Origin: Candidatus Dadabacteria bacterium
GTDB taxonomy: Bacteria > Bdellovibrionota_C > UBA2361 > J135
Length of the DNA: 6,962 bases
NCBI GenBank assembly: GCA_003694225.1
Contig: RFKT01000147.1
Coordinates: 1-6,962, forward strand
Direction of reading: 5' to 3'
This document shows, piece after piece, positions 1 to 5,791 of the stretch; position 1 is the stretch's first letter; each line of letters begins with the position of its first letter. Under the pieces are notes generated by a model, which was given only the letters and a program-made list of their open reading frames with translations, was not told the origin of the DNA and ran no database searches. Both the position numbers and the translations under genes were made by a program.

Positions 1-532
1 CCTCCCCACCAACTCTAAAATATCTTGAACCAAAGAATCCCACTTGAGATAACGCTGATTTTTTATAGATATCACATTTATTATTTAAAAAACCTAATGG
101 CTGGTCTATCCATGAAGAAAATAATACCTTTGGAATAAAGTCTAATTTTTCCCAAATTTCTTTTGGGAGGGTATACTTTGAACTCACTGCGCCTATCATC
201 TCGTCAGCTGTAACCATCTCTACCATATGGGCTATCCAATCCTTAGTCTGGGGAACACAGTCAGCATGTAGTGTGATTATGAGCTCATTTTCTGAAAGTT
301 TTATTCCTTTATTTAATGTGTTTGCAAGACCGAGATTCTTATCGTTTCTAATGTATTTAACATCCGGGTATTTTTTAACGATTCCCTCAGTCCCATCAGT
401 TGATCCATCGTCAATTACTATTACCTCATAGTTTGGGTATCTCTGCCCGGTTATCGCATCAAGGACCTGCCCTATTGTTTTCTCACAGTTATAGGCCGGG
501 ATTATTACAGTGACTCCTTTATTATCCTCCAT
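1..532 (-). CDS. Family 2 glycosyltransferase, C-terminus beyond the window
   Basis: This is the N-terminal part (177 full codons) of a GT-A fold, family 2 glycosyltransferase, which would transfer a sugar from a nucleotide-sugar or polyprenyl-phosphate donor at the cytoplasmic face of the membrane. I translated the minus strand from ATG at 532 and the frame stays open to the edge. The start VTVIIPAYNCEKTI is the usual first strand and helix, and VIVIDDGSTDGT is the nucleotide-binding segment at about residues 38-49. The metal-binding DxD position reads TLHADC, so the first Asp is His; similar HAD variants occur in this family. The segment ending FFGSRYFRVGGE is the usual acceptor-side region. 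The gene starts 32 bases after the epimerase stop and has its own ribosome site, so the two probably form one operon. Its acceptor and sugar cannot be told from the sequence. This end of the window is visibly more A/T-rich than the rest. Confidence 0.9.
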   Translation of the reverse strand, partial: MEDNKGVTVIIPAYNCEKTIGQVLDAITGQRYPNYEVIVIDDGSTDGTEGIVKKYPDVKYIRNDKNLGLANTLNKGIKLSENELIITLHADCVPQTKDWIAHMVEMVTADEMIGAVSSKYTLPKEIWEKLDFIPKVLFSSWIDQPLGFLNNKCDIYKKSALSQVGFFGSRYFRVGGE

Positions 533-538
533 TAAAAA

Positions 539-546
539 CCTCTCTC
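539..546 (-). promoter_or_regulatory. Ribosome binding site of the left-edge glycosyltransferase
   Basis: On the minus strand GAGAGAGG lies six bases before ATG at 532. It supports that start and translation of this gene from a shared message with the epimerase. Confidence 0.6.
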
Positions 547-564
547 AGTCTATCTAGGATTCCG

Positions 565-1680
565 CTACAGGATTAACCCTTTTTCAACAAGCTCTTGTTC
601 TGCTTTTTCCACTGCATCAGATGCCCTGACTTGTGAACTCCATTCAACCAACTCACTCATCCCCTCTTTAAGAGTGACTTTGGGAGTAAATCCATATCTT
701 TTGACCTTATCAATGTCTGCATAACAGTGCCTGATGTCTCCCTTTCGATATCTGCCGATGATCTCAGGCTTTACATCCGCCCCTCTTAGAGCTATTAGTG
801 TATGCGCTATATCAAGAACTGTGGTGGGGGTCCCTGTTCCAATGTTAAATTCCTGATAATCCATATTCGAGTTTCTCATAGCTAGGATGTTCGCCTCAAC
901 TATATCCTTGACATTAATAAAATCTCTGCTCTGAAGGCCGTCTTCAAATATCAGGGGTGGATTCCCATTTTTTATCCTTGATAGGAAAATAGCGGCCACT
1001 CCGGTGTAAGGGTTGCTCAGTGATTGTCTTGGACCGTATACATTGAAATAGCGAAGGGCTATTGTTGGTATCCCGTAAGCTCTGCCTGTAACCAGACACA
1101 TCTCCTCCTGATCCCTCTTTGTTATTGCATAGGTGGATGTTGGATGTAAGGGTTTGTCCTCTGAAGTGGGGATTGGTTTGGAGTTGCTCTTGCAATTAGG
1201 ACATTTCATTTCCCATTCATGAGCTTTCAATTGATCCTCCGTCCTCAACTTTGGATGAATATTGCCACAACCGTCACAATAGTAACTTCCTTCCCCATAG
1301 ATACTCATTGAAGAAGCAACTACGAGTTTTTTAACATCATGTTCTTCATTTACTAGATGATTCAAAAGTTTGGCTGTCCCATAGGTATTGACATCGACAT
1401 AATGTTTGATTTTATACATTGACTGGCCCACACCCACAGCAGCAGCTTGATGAAAGAGGATTTCAACGTCTTTGAGAGCTTCCTTAACAGTGCTCAAATC
1501 TCGGATGTCCCCCATTATAAATTCTGCTTGTGGATTTATGTACTCTGGTTTCTTACCTTGGTGGACTTGTCGATCTAGATTGTCAAGTATCCTAACCTCG
1601 TGCCCATCTTCAATTAACCTATCCACCAAGTGGCTGCCTATAAAACCTGCCCCCCCAGTCACTAGGATTTTGTATGTCAT
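565..1680 (-). CDS. NAD-dependent nucleotide-sugar epimerase (extended SDR) with Cys4 insert
   Basis: This 371-residue extended short-chain dehydrogenase should act on a nucleotide-activated sugar in the cytoplasm using bound NAD(P). The Rossmann motif TGGAGFIG is at residues 8-15, acidic D33 ends the second strand, and the active site has S124 (SSMSIYGEG) with Y184 and K188 (YAITK). [12 protein letters not shown] (209-220) and SRDFINVKD (251-259) are typical substrate-side motifs. Between the catalytic Ser and Tyr is an insert with C135, C138, C160 and C163, a CxxC pair of zinc-ribbon type. From memory, such an insert and the NPYTG and GDIRH motifs occur in proteins annotated as dTDP-L-rhamnose 4-epimerase (WbiB/Tll-like, giving 6-deoxy-L-talose); the general class is sure, that substrate is a guess. 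I chose ATG at 1680 because AAGGAGGTC precedes it by eight bases; GTG at 1710 would add ten residues that encode this ribosome site. It heads a minus-strand operon with the left-edge glycosyltransferase. Confidence 0.93.
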   Translation of the reverse strand: MTYKILVTGGAGFIGSHLVDRLIEDGHEVRILDNLDRQVHQGKKPEYINPQAEFIMGDIRDLSTVKEALKDVEILFHQAAAVGVGQSMYKIKHYVDVNTYGTAKLLNHLVNEEHDVKKLVVASSMSIYGEGSYYCDGCGNIHPKLRTEDQLKAHEWEMKCPNCKSNSKPIPTSEDKPLHPTSTYAITKRDQEEMCLVTGRAYGIPTIALRYFNVYGPRQSLSNPYTGVAAIFLSRIKNGNPPLIFEDGLQSRDFINVKDIVEANILAMRNSNMDYQEFNIGTGTPTTVLDIAHTLIALRGADVKPEIIGRYRKGDIRHCYADIDKVKRYGFTPKVTLKEGMSELVEWSSQVRASDAVEKAEQELVEKGLIL

Positions 1681-1688
1681 TTGTTTAA

Positions 1689-1697
1689 GACCTCCTT
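1689..1697 (-). promoter_or_regulatory. Strong ribosome binding site deciding the epimerase start
   Basis: The minus strand reads AAGGAGGTC followed by eight bases and ATG at 1680. This near-perfect site lies inside the alternative longer frame from GTG at 1710 and so favours the shorter protein, which begins directly with the Rossmann strand. Confidence 0.8.
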
Positions 1698-1725
1698 GTA
1701 GCTCGATCACAATATCCGATGGATA

Positions 1726-1748
1726 GAAAGGTTTATTAAAACTTTTGG
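1726..1748. promoter_or_regulatory. Candidate archaeal TATA/BRE promoter, possibly bidirectional
   Basis: The only strongly A/T-rich block between the divergent genes is TTTATTAAAA at 1732-1741. On the plus strand GAAAG precedes it, and transcription about 26 bases on would begin near 1762, leaving a 12-base leader before ATG at 1774. On the minus strand it reads TTTTAATAAA preceded by CCAAAAG, a fair BRE match, and transcription would begin near 1711, about 30 bases before ATG at 1680. The distances fit archaeal promoters in both directions. This is inferred from spacing and composition only. Confidence 0.5.
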
Positions 1749-1766
1749 TTCTATGTAATCAAAGTA

Positions 1767-1771
1767 GAGGG
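1767..1771 (+). promoter_or_regulatory. Ribosome binding site with short spacing
   Basis: GAGGG lies just two bases before ATG at 1774, closer than usual. The start is nevertheless fixed, because an in-frame TAG at 1765-1767 excludes any longer protein and the conserved glycosyltransferase strand begins a few residues after the ATG. Confidence 0.5.
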
Positions 1772-1773
1772 AT

Positions 1774-2727
1774 ATGGCAAAGACCTTTTTCTCAGTAGTA
1801 ATACCTGCATATAATGCAGAGGAAGTCATTGAAGATGCACTAAATGCAGTTCTTGCTCAGACCTTCAAAAACTATGAGGTGATTGTTATCAATGACGGCT
1901 CTACAGACAATACCGGCGCGGTAATAAAGCAGTTTATGAAGAGCGCTCCTGAAATGAAGTTCTCATTCATCGAGCAGAAAAATCTTGGAATAGGTGCCGC
2001 TAGAAACGCCGGTATGAAAAGAGCGAACGGTGAGTTTGCTGCCTTCCTAGATGCTGACGATGTCTGGTATGAAGACAAGCTTGAACGTGTCTATTCTGTT
2101 TTAAAGGAAAACCCAGAGATTGACCTTGTTTGTCATGACGAGAACCTTGTCCACAACGGGAAGGTAGTTCGAAGAAATGTATATGGCCCTTACACCACAT
2201 ACTATGACCTCCTCTTTAAAGGAAACTGTATCTCCACTTCCGCAACGGTTGTTAGGAAGGACAAGGTCATAAGAGCCGGTTTGTTCTCTGAAGACCTCGG
2301 ATTCAACGGTGTTGAGGACTATGAATTGTGGTTGCGTCTTTCCAAATTCAGTAGGTTTTATTACCTTCATGAAGTGCTCGGCGAGTACAGGGTATTTGGG
2401 GAGGGTGTTACCGGCGATATTGAAAGACACACAAGAAATGTCTTCAATGTTTTTGAGCACCATATCGGGACGTTGACAGAAGAAGAACTGGAGAGGTATG
2501 AAGGGGATATAAGAAAAAGGAGGGCAAACATCTCTTTTTTGGCTGGGTGGGCATATCTGAAAAGGAATGATTTCTTAAATGCCGGAAGATGGTTTGTGAA
2601 GAGCATTGAAACCGACCGCACATATTTAGCAGCTTATGCGGGCTATGGCATAACAAGGTTAAAGATCAGGAATATAACAAAACTTTACGATAAGCTTAGC
2701 GGACTAAGAAGAATCAGGGGTGCATAG
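1774..2727 (+). CDS. Family 2 glycosyltransferase with helical C-terminal tail
   Basis: This 317-residue GT-A glycosyltransferase is complete. SVVIPAYNAEEVIEDAL (7-23) and VIVINDGSTDN (36-46) form the donor-binding half, GIGAARNAGMKRANGEF (72-88) is the conserved loop and helix, and FLDADD (91-96) holds the metal-binding DxD. The motif EDYELWLRL at 181-189 supplies the likely catalytic acid/base, as in many inverting GT2 enzymes. After about residue 235 the fold changes to amphipathic helices; residues 250-295 (GWAYLKRNDFLNAGRWF and on) look like a tetratricopeptide-type helical pair that could contact partner proteins. There is no transmembrane segment, so it is likely cytosolic or peripheral. 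The start is fixed by an upstream in-frame stop. It is divergent from the epimerase and overlaps the aminotransferase tail to tail. Family confidence is high; donor and acceptor are unknown. Confidence 0.93.
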   Translation: MAKTFFSVVIPAYNAEEVIEDALNAVLAQTFKNYEVIVINDGSTDNTGAVIKQFMKSAPEMKFSFIEQKNLGIGAARNAGMKRANGEFAAFLDADDVWYEDKLERVYSVLKENPEIDLVCHDENLVHNGKVVRRNVYGPYTTYYDLLFKGNCISTSATVVRKDKVIRAGLFSEDLGFNGVEDYELWLRLSKFSRFYYLHEVLGEYRVFGEGVTGDIERHTRNVFNVFEHHIGTLTEEELERYEGDIRKRRANISFLAGWAYLKRNDFLNAGRWFVKSIETDRTYLAAYAGYGITRLKIRNITKLYDKLSGLRRIRGA

Positions 2728-3849
2728 ATCTTTTAGGTTCGAAGCGACATATTCGATATCCCCCTCTGTATAGTTTGGCTGAAGGGGCAGATTTAACATG
2801 GATTTTGAAAGAAAAACAGCGTTTGGATATTTATTAATGTCCAGTCTATAAGCCCTCTTTATTTTTTCAGAAAAAACTATTGCATCGTGCCACAGTCTGT
2901 CACAGAGAACACCTTTCCCTATCATTCCATTAAATACGTGATCCCTGAGCTCCGGAGGCAAAAGCACTGGAAAATTTAATCGGCTCACTCGACTGTTACC
3001 AGCTAGCTTTTGGAACCTGATGTTTGAATCTTTCAGATGAGCTTCATACAACAGAGAGAGGCTATGTCTTTTTTCCCTTTCTGAATCAATATCCTTCAAA
3101 TGGCAGCTGATAAGCATTTTAATAAATTTATTTGGCCTAGCAACTGGGATCTCCGTGTAGAGCAATTCATGACCCTTTTCTTTGATCCCTGGCAATAGTT
3201 TATGAATCAAGTCAAAGGAGTATATGAATCGAGCAACGTCTGATGGTGTTAGTTTTTCTCCCCTTTGAACTGGATCGATATCTATCTCAGGATTGTTTAT
3301 AACAAGAAACCCGCCCTTAACTGTGGGAAAGAACTTATAGACGCTGAAAACCGAAACATCTCCGAAACTGCCCAGATACCTGTCCCCATATTTCCCGCCC
3401 AAGGCATGTGCACAATCCTCTATCACGGCTAACCCGTATTCGTCTTTTATCTTCAGCAGCTCTTTGATGTCCACCGGATTTCCAAAGGTATGGGCTGCTA
3501 TGATGGCCGCGGTGTCCTTTGTTATCAGCTCTGGGATGAGCCCAAGATCCATGTTAAATGTTTCTAAATCGGCATCTACAAAGACCGGTTTGGTCTGGGT
3601 TTCGATGAACACATCGGCCAATTCTTTACATATAAATGCCGGGACCAGGATCTCTTTACCTTCTAGTCCGATGCTTTTTATCACGTGTATCATAGCAGAT
3701 CTCGCATAATTAAGATACATGAACGTAGAACCAGGAAAATATTTTGAGAGAACATCAGCCCCTAGATCACCTTCTCCTTCAAAAAAGGAGTTAAAGACAT
3801 GATAGAAGTCTTTTATTGTGATTGTGGGCTTCACAGTATATTTTATCAT
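2704..3849 (-). CDS. DegT/DnrJ/EryC1/StrS-family PLP sugar aminotransferase
   Basis: This 381-residue protein belongs to the fold-type I PLP enzymes that place an amino group on a keto nucleotide sugar, usually from glutamate. AARSAMIHVIKS-like helix start (YARSAMIHVI, 48-57) and EILVPAFICKELADVF (66-81) match the substrate and cofactor entry region. VIEDCAHALGG (142-152) carries D145, which pairs with the pyridine nitrogen, and SVFSVYKFFPTVKGG (166-180) carries the Schiff-base lysine K172 in its SxxK setting. The C-terminal half ends with SKSMLNLPLQPNYTEGDIEYV, the family's usual closing strand and helix. The catalytic residues argue for aminotransferase rather than the lysine-lacking dehydratase variants. 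I prefer ATG at 3849 to GTG at 3861: a TATA-like box centred near 3879 would start transcription close to 3853, past the GTG. No ribosome site precedes either, so the message is probably leaderless. A role in making an amino sugar for the neighbouring operon is inferred. Confidence 0.9.
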   Translation of the reverse strand: MIKYTVKPTITIKDFYHVFNSFFEGEGDLGADVLSKYFPGSTFMYLNYARSAMIHVIKSIGLEGKEILVPAFICKELADVFIETQTKPVFVDADLETFNMDLGLIPELITKDTAAIIAAHTFGNPVDIKELLKIKDEYGLAVIEDCAHALGGKYGDRYLGSFGDVSVFSVYKFFPTVKGGFLVINNPEIDIDPVQRGEKLTPSDVARFIYSFDLIHKLLPGIKEKGHELLYTEIPVARPNKFIKMLISCHLKDIDSEREKRHSLSLLYEAHLKDSNIRFQKLAGNSRVSRLNFPVLLPPELRDHVFNGMIGKGVLCDRLWHDAIVFSEKIKRAYRLDINKYPNAVFLSKSMLNLPLQPNYTEGDIEYVASNLKDLCTPDSS

Positions 3850-3870
3850 GCTAGTGTCCACAAAGGCACA

Positions 3871-3909
3871 ACAAGATTTATAGTTAACGACTCATTAGAT
3901 GAATCTTGT
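3871..3909. repeat. 8-base inverted repeat flanking the promoter region
   Basis: ACAAGATT at 3871-3878 is the exact inverse of AATCTTGT at 3902-3909, separated by 23 bases. The left arm overlaps the TATA-like box and the right arm covers the predicted plus-strand transcription start, so a dimeric regulator bound here could affect both divergent units. It could also be chance, as the match is short. Confidence 0.4.
3872..3888. promoter_or_regulatory. Candidate TATA box between aminotransferase and deacetylase operon
   Basis: TATAAAT on the minus strand (3876-3882) lies about 26 bases before a start site near 3853, which puts ATG at 3849 almost at the 5' end of the message, the arrangement of archaeal leaderless genes. 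The plus strand reads TTTATAG at the same place (3877-3883), preceded by ACAAGA as a possible BRE, and would start transcription near 3905, giving the deacetylase operon a leader of about 50 bases. The minus-strand use is better supported than the plus-strand use. Confidence 0.5.
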
Positions 3910-3929
3910 CCTCTCCTGCTAAGTTAACT
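3882..3929. repeat. Repeated AGTTAAC element, two copies 40 bases apart
   Basis: AGTTAAC occurs at 3882-3888 and again at 3922-3928; the second copy extends to the 8-base palindrome AGTTAACT (3922-3929). The 40-base period is close to four helical turns, so both copies face roughly the same side of the DNA. The element is short, and an operator role is only a possibility. Confidence 0.3.
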
Positions 3930-3943
3930 GAAATCTCTCATCT

Positions 3944-3947
3944 GAGG
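3944..3947 (+). promoter_or_regulatory. Ribosome binding site of the deacetylase
   Basis: GAGG lies seven bases before ATG at 3955 and only one base before the alternative TTG at 3949. The spacing favours ATG as the start. Confidence 0.6.
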
Positions 3948-3954
3948 CTTGGAA

Positions 3955-4773
3955 ATGAAGAAGGTCTACATAACCCTTGATTGTGACCCTGGAGAGCTGC
4001 CTGAAAACCAGAAGATCGGCATAGAAGAGGCTATCAATGGTTGCTTAGAGCTTTTTGACTCCTTTAACCTGACCAAGGATGTAACATGGTTTGTTAATGA
4101 GGCTGAGGTGGGTTTCACCTCCAAATATCCTACACTGTTAGAGCAGATGGCTGAGGGAGAGATCGCCCTCCACGTTCACCTGAACCGCCCCCCGCACACC
4201 AGCAGGTATTCGATACCGGCAGATAGGTCTAAGATGGAGAGGATGATCACTGGACCTCAAAAAAGGCTTGACAGCTGGTTATCTGAATGTTTTGGCGATA
4301 AAAAAGTATCTGCCTTCAGATCTGGGAATCTTCTTACCAGTCCATTGCTTTTTAAGGTGCTTGAAGAAAGAGGGTTTAAGATCGATTCTTCCATACCCTC
4401 TCAATTCGACTGGTCTCCAAGGGAGGTTGCAAGAAGGTTTTTAATGATGGCGCCATCCTTTTTAAAAGAACATGTGTCTAGATTAAAGAAGGGGGCTGTT
4501 TATAAAACCCTGCCGCTCAGGACACAGCCCTTTAGGATTGGAAGACTTTTAGAGATGCCCATACACATATACATTGGAGGGAGATACAGGGATAAAAATT
4601 GGCTGGAGAATAGAACCGTTTTGCAATTGGAAGGTCTCAATGACTTTGTAATCTACTGGCATCCCTATGAGCTCATCCAGTTTGGCAAAGACCTATATGA
4701 AGGCTACCTCAACTTTTTATTGGACAGCTACCATCTAAAATTCCAGACTATAACATCCGCAATTACAAGGTGA
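3955..4773 (+). CDS. Polysaccharide deacetylase-like protein (NodB/CE4-type, WbmS-like)
   Basis: This 272-residue protein resembles metal-dependent carbohydrate deacetylases, which remove an N- or O-acetyl group from a sugar. The first strand VYITLDCD carries D9 and D11, matching the catalytic-base and metal aspartates of motif 1. EIALHVHLN (69-77) gives H73 and H75, an HxH form of the metal-binding motif rather than the classic HxxxH. FRSGNLLTS (121-129) gives R122, FKIDSSIPSQFDW (141-153) is the fourth motif, and YWHPYEL (234-240) supplies the late histidine H236. This pattern recalls the WbmS-like branch found in polysaccharide clusters. There is no signal peptide or membrane segment, so it likely acts in the cytoplasm on a precursor. 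The start is ATG at 3955; TTG at 3949 would add two residues. It is the first gene of a tight three-gene operon, four bases before the acyltransferase. Substrate unknown; activity inferred from motifs. Confidence 0.82.
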   Translation: MKKVYITLDCDPGELPENQKIGIEEAINGCLELFDSFNLTKDVTWFVNEAEVGFTSKYPTLLEQMAEGEIALHVHLNRPPHTSRYSIPADRSKMERMITGPQKRLDSWLSECFGDKKVSAFRSGNLLTSPLLFKVLEERGFKIDSSIPSQFDWSPREVARRFLMMAPSFLKEHVSRLKKGAVYKTLPLRTQPFRIGRLLEMPIHIYIGGRYRDKNWLENRTVLQLEGLNDFVIYWHPYELIQFGKDLYEGYLNFLLDSYHLKFQTITSAITR

Positions 4774-4774
4774 T
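4769..4774 (+). promoter_or_regulatory. GGTGAT ribosome site overlapping the deacetylase stop
   Basis: GGTGAT includes the TGA stop of the deacetylase (4771-4773) and lies three bases before GTG at 4778. This form pairs well with the archaeal 16S tail, supports the GTG start, and suggests coupled translation of the two genes. Confidence 0.6.
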
Positions 4775-4777
4775 TGA

Positions 4778-5791
4778 GTGACTGAATACGAATCAACAAC
4801 AATAAAAGAGGTGGACAGAAAATCGTGGAACCACGTCCTTGAAAACTCTAGGCTCTCCACCGTCTTTCACACCTTGGAATGGATCGAGGTGGTGACAAAG
4901 ACCTTTAACCTGGAAGAAACACTTATTATTGGACGTGAAGATGGAGAACCTGTCTGTATATTTCCCTTCTTCAAGGGTAAAAGTTATATCTTTAACATAT
5001 ATGGAAGCCCCATCCCAGAAACAGGTGCAATGTATGGAGGCCCTCTCTGGCTTGAAAACAGGGAAATGCAAGAATCCATCATGAAGGAGTTTCATCTGGA
5101 TAGAGGCCTCTTCACCTCCTATTTTTTAAAACTACCTCCCCATTATCCAACTGAGATCTTCAAGAGGCTGTCCTATGAGATAGAGCCGGTCCCAAACTTC
5201 ATCTTGGATCTTAACAGACCCTCAGAGGACATCTGGAATAGCATTTCAAAAAAGGCTCGAAACAGTGTTCGAAAGGCGAAAAAATCCGGCATCGAAATCG
5301 TTGAAGGCGCCTACAGGGATATTCAAGAATACCATCAGATGCATCTGGAGACCTGTAAAAGGAACTCTCTCAATCCATTGGACCTGGCTTTTTTAAGGGA
5401 GCTTGTAAGAGGCCTCTCCAGCCGAGGGATGTTAAAGATTCTTTTGGCAAAATTGAACGATAAAACCCTTTCAGGCTCCATCTTTCTGTTCCACAAAAAG
5501 TCCATACTCTATTTCATGGGAGACTCTTATTCAGAATATCTGAAGCTCAATCCAAACGACCTGATACAATGGCACATAATTGAAACAGGCGCAAATACAG
5601 GATATGAAACATACGATCTGGGTGGTGCAGGGCCACCAGGGATTACGAGCTTCAAGAAAAAATGGGGGGGAACAGAAACTCCCTTTTACAGGGTCTTCAA
5701 AGGCACGCCGGTCACAAGGATCTTTAGAGACCTCTATGCATCTGCGAGGAGACATCCCTGGGTAAGCAGGTTGTTCAGGAGGAATCTATGA
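4778..5791 (+). CDS. FemAB/GNAT-type N-acyltransferase
   Basis: This 337-residue protein has the double GNAT-like build of FemAB and BioF2-like (Acetyltransf_6) proteins, which join an acyl or aminoacyl group to an amine. The N-terminal half has FHTLEWIEVV (30-39), EDGEPVCIFPFF (54-65) and an IYGSP/GAMYGGP stretch (74-89), typical of the first lobe. The second lobe runs from about 150 to 300: DIWNSISKKARNSVRKAKKSG is the basic helix common to the family, KTLSGSIFLFHKKSILYFMGDSY (229-251) the central hairpin, and YDLGGAGPPGITSFKKKWGG (279-298) the signature end. In bacteria FemAB proteins build peptidoglycan cross-bridges, but these glycan neighbours suggest acylation of an amino sugar. Start is GTG, no other start fits the ribosome site. 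Its stop overlaps the next start (ATGA), so the two are co-translated. The signature contains an A6-T-G7 homopolymer stretch (5657-5670) but the frame is intact. Confidence 0.85.
   Translation: MTEYESTTIKEVDRKSWNHVLENSRLSTVFHTLEWIEVVTKTFNLEETLIIGREDGEPVCIFPFFKGKSYIFNIYGSPIPETGAMYGGPLWLENREMQESIMKEFHLDRGLFTSYFLKLPPHYPTEIFKRLSYEIEPVPNFILDLNRPSEDIWNSISKKARNSVRKAKKSGIEIVEGAYRDIQEYHQMHLETCKRNSLNPLDLAFLRELVRGLSSRGMLKILLAKLNDKTLSGSIFLFHKKSILYFMGDSYSEYLKLNPNDLIQWHIIETGANTGYETYDLGGAGPPGITSFKKKWGGTETPFYRVFKGTPVTRIFRDLYASARRHPWVSRLFRRNL
5777..5782 (+). promoter_or_regulatory. Ribosome binding site of the family 4 glycosyltransferase
   Basis: AGGAGG lies five bases before ATG at 5788, inside the end of the acyltransferase gene. 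It fixes the start of the third operon gene at the ATGA overlap. Confidence 0.75.

Noticed and set aside
1650..1656. Run of seven C bases near the epimerase start as a phase-variation tract
   Set aside because: It encodes the invariant Gly-Gly of the Rossmann motif on the minus strand. The protein is in frame on both sides, and seven bases are too few to argue for switching.
1681..1710. GTG at 1710 as the epimerase start
   Set aside because: The ten extra residues include the sequence of a near-perfect ribosome site for ATG at 1680, and the Rossmann strand begins immediately after that ATG.
2101..2463. 120-codon open frame on the minus strand inside the plus-strand glycosyltransferase
   Set aside because: The plus-strand frame has clear GT2 motifs throughout this stretch, and the opposite frame shows no recognisable domain.
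2691..2698. TAAGCTTA palindrome near the end of the plus-strand glycosyltransferase as a terminator
   Set aside because: It is only eight bases, has no loop or following T run, and lies inside both coding sequences' ends.
5657..5670. A6-T-G7 homopolymer stretch as a programmed frameshift or a break in the acyltransferase
   Set aside because: The frame continues without change through the conserved YDLGGAGPPGITSFKKKWGG signature and ends in a neat ATGA overlap with the next gene, so the stretch only encodes Lys-Lys-Trp-Gly-Gly.
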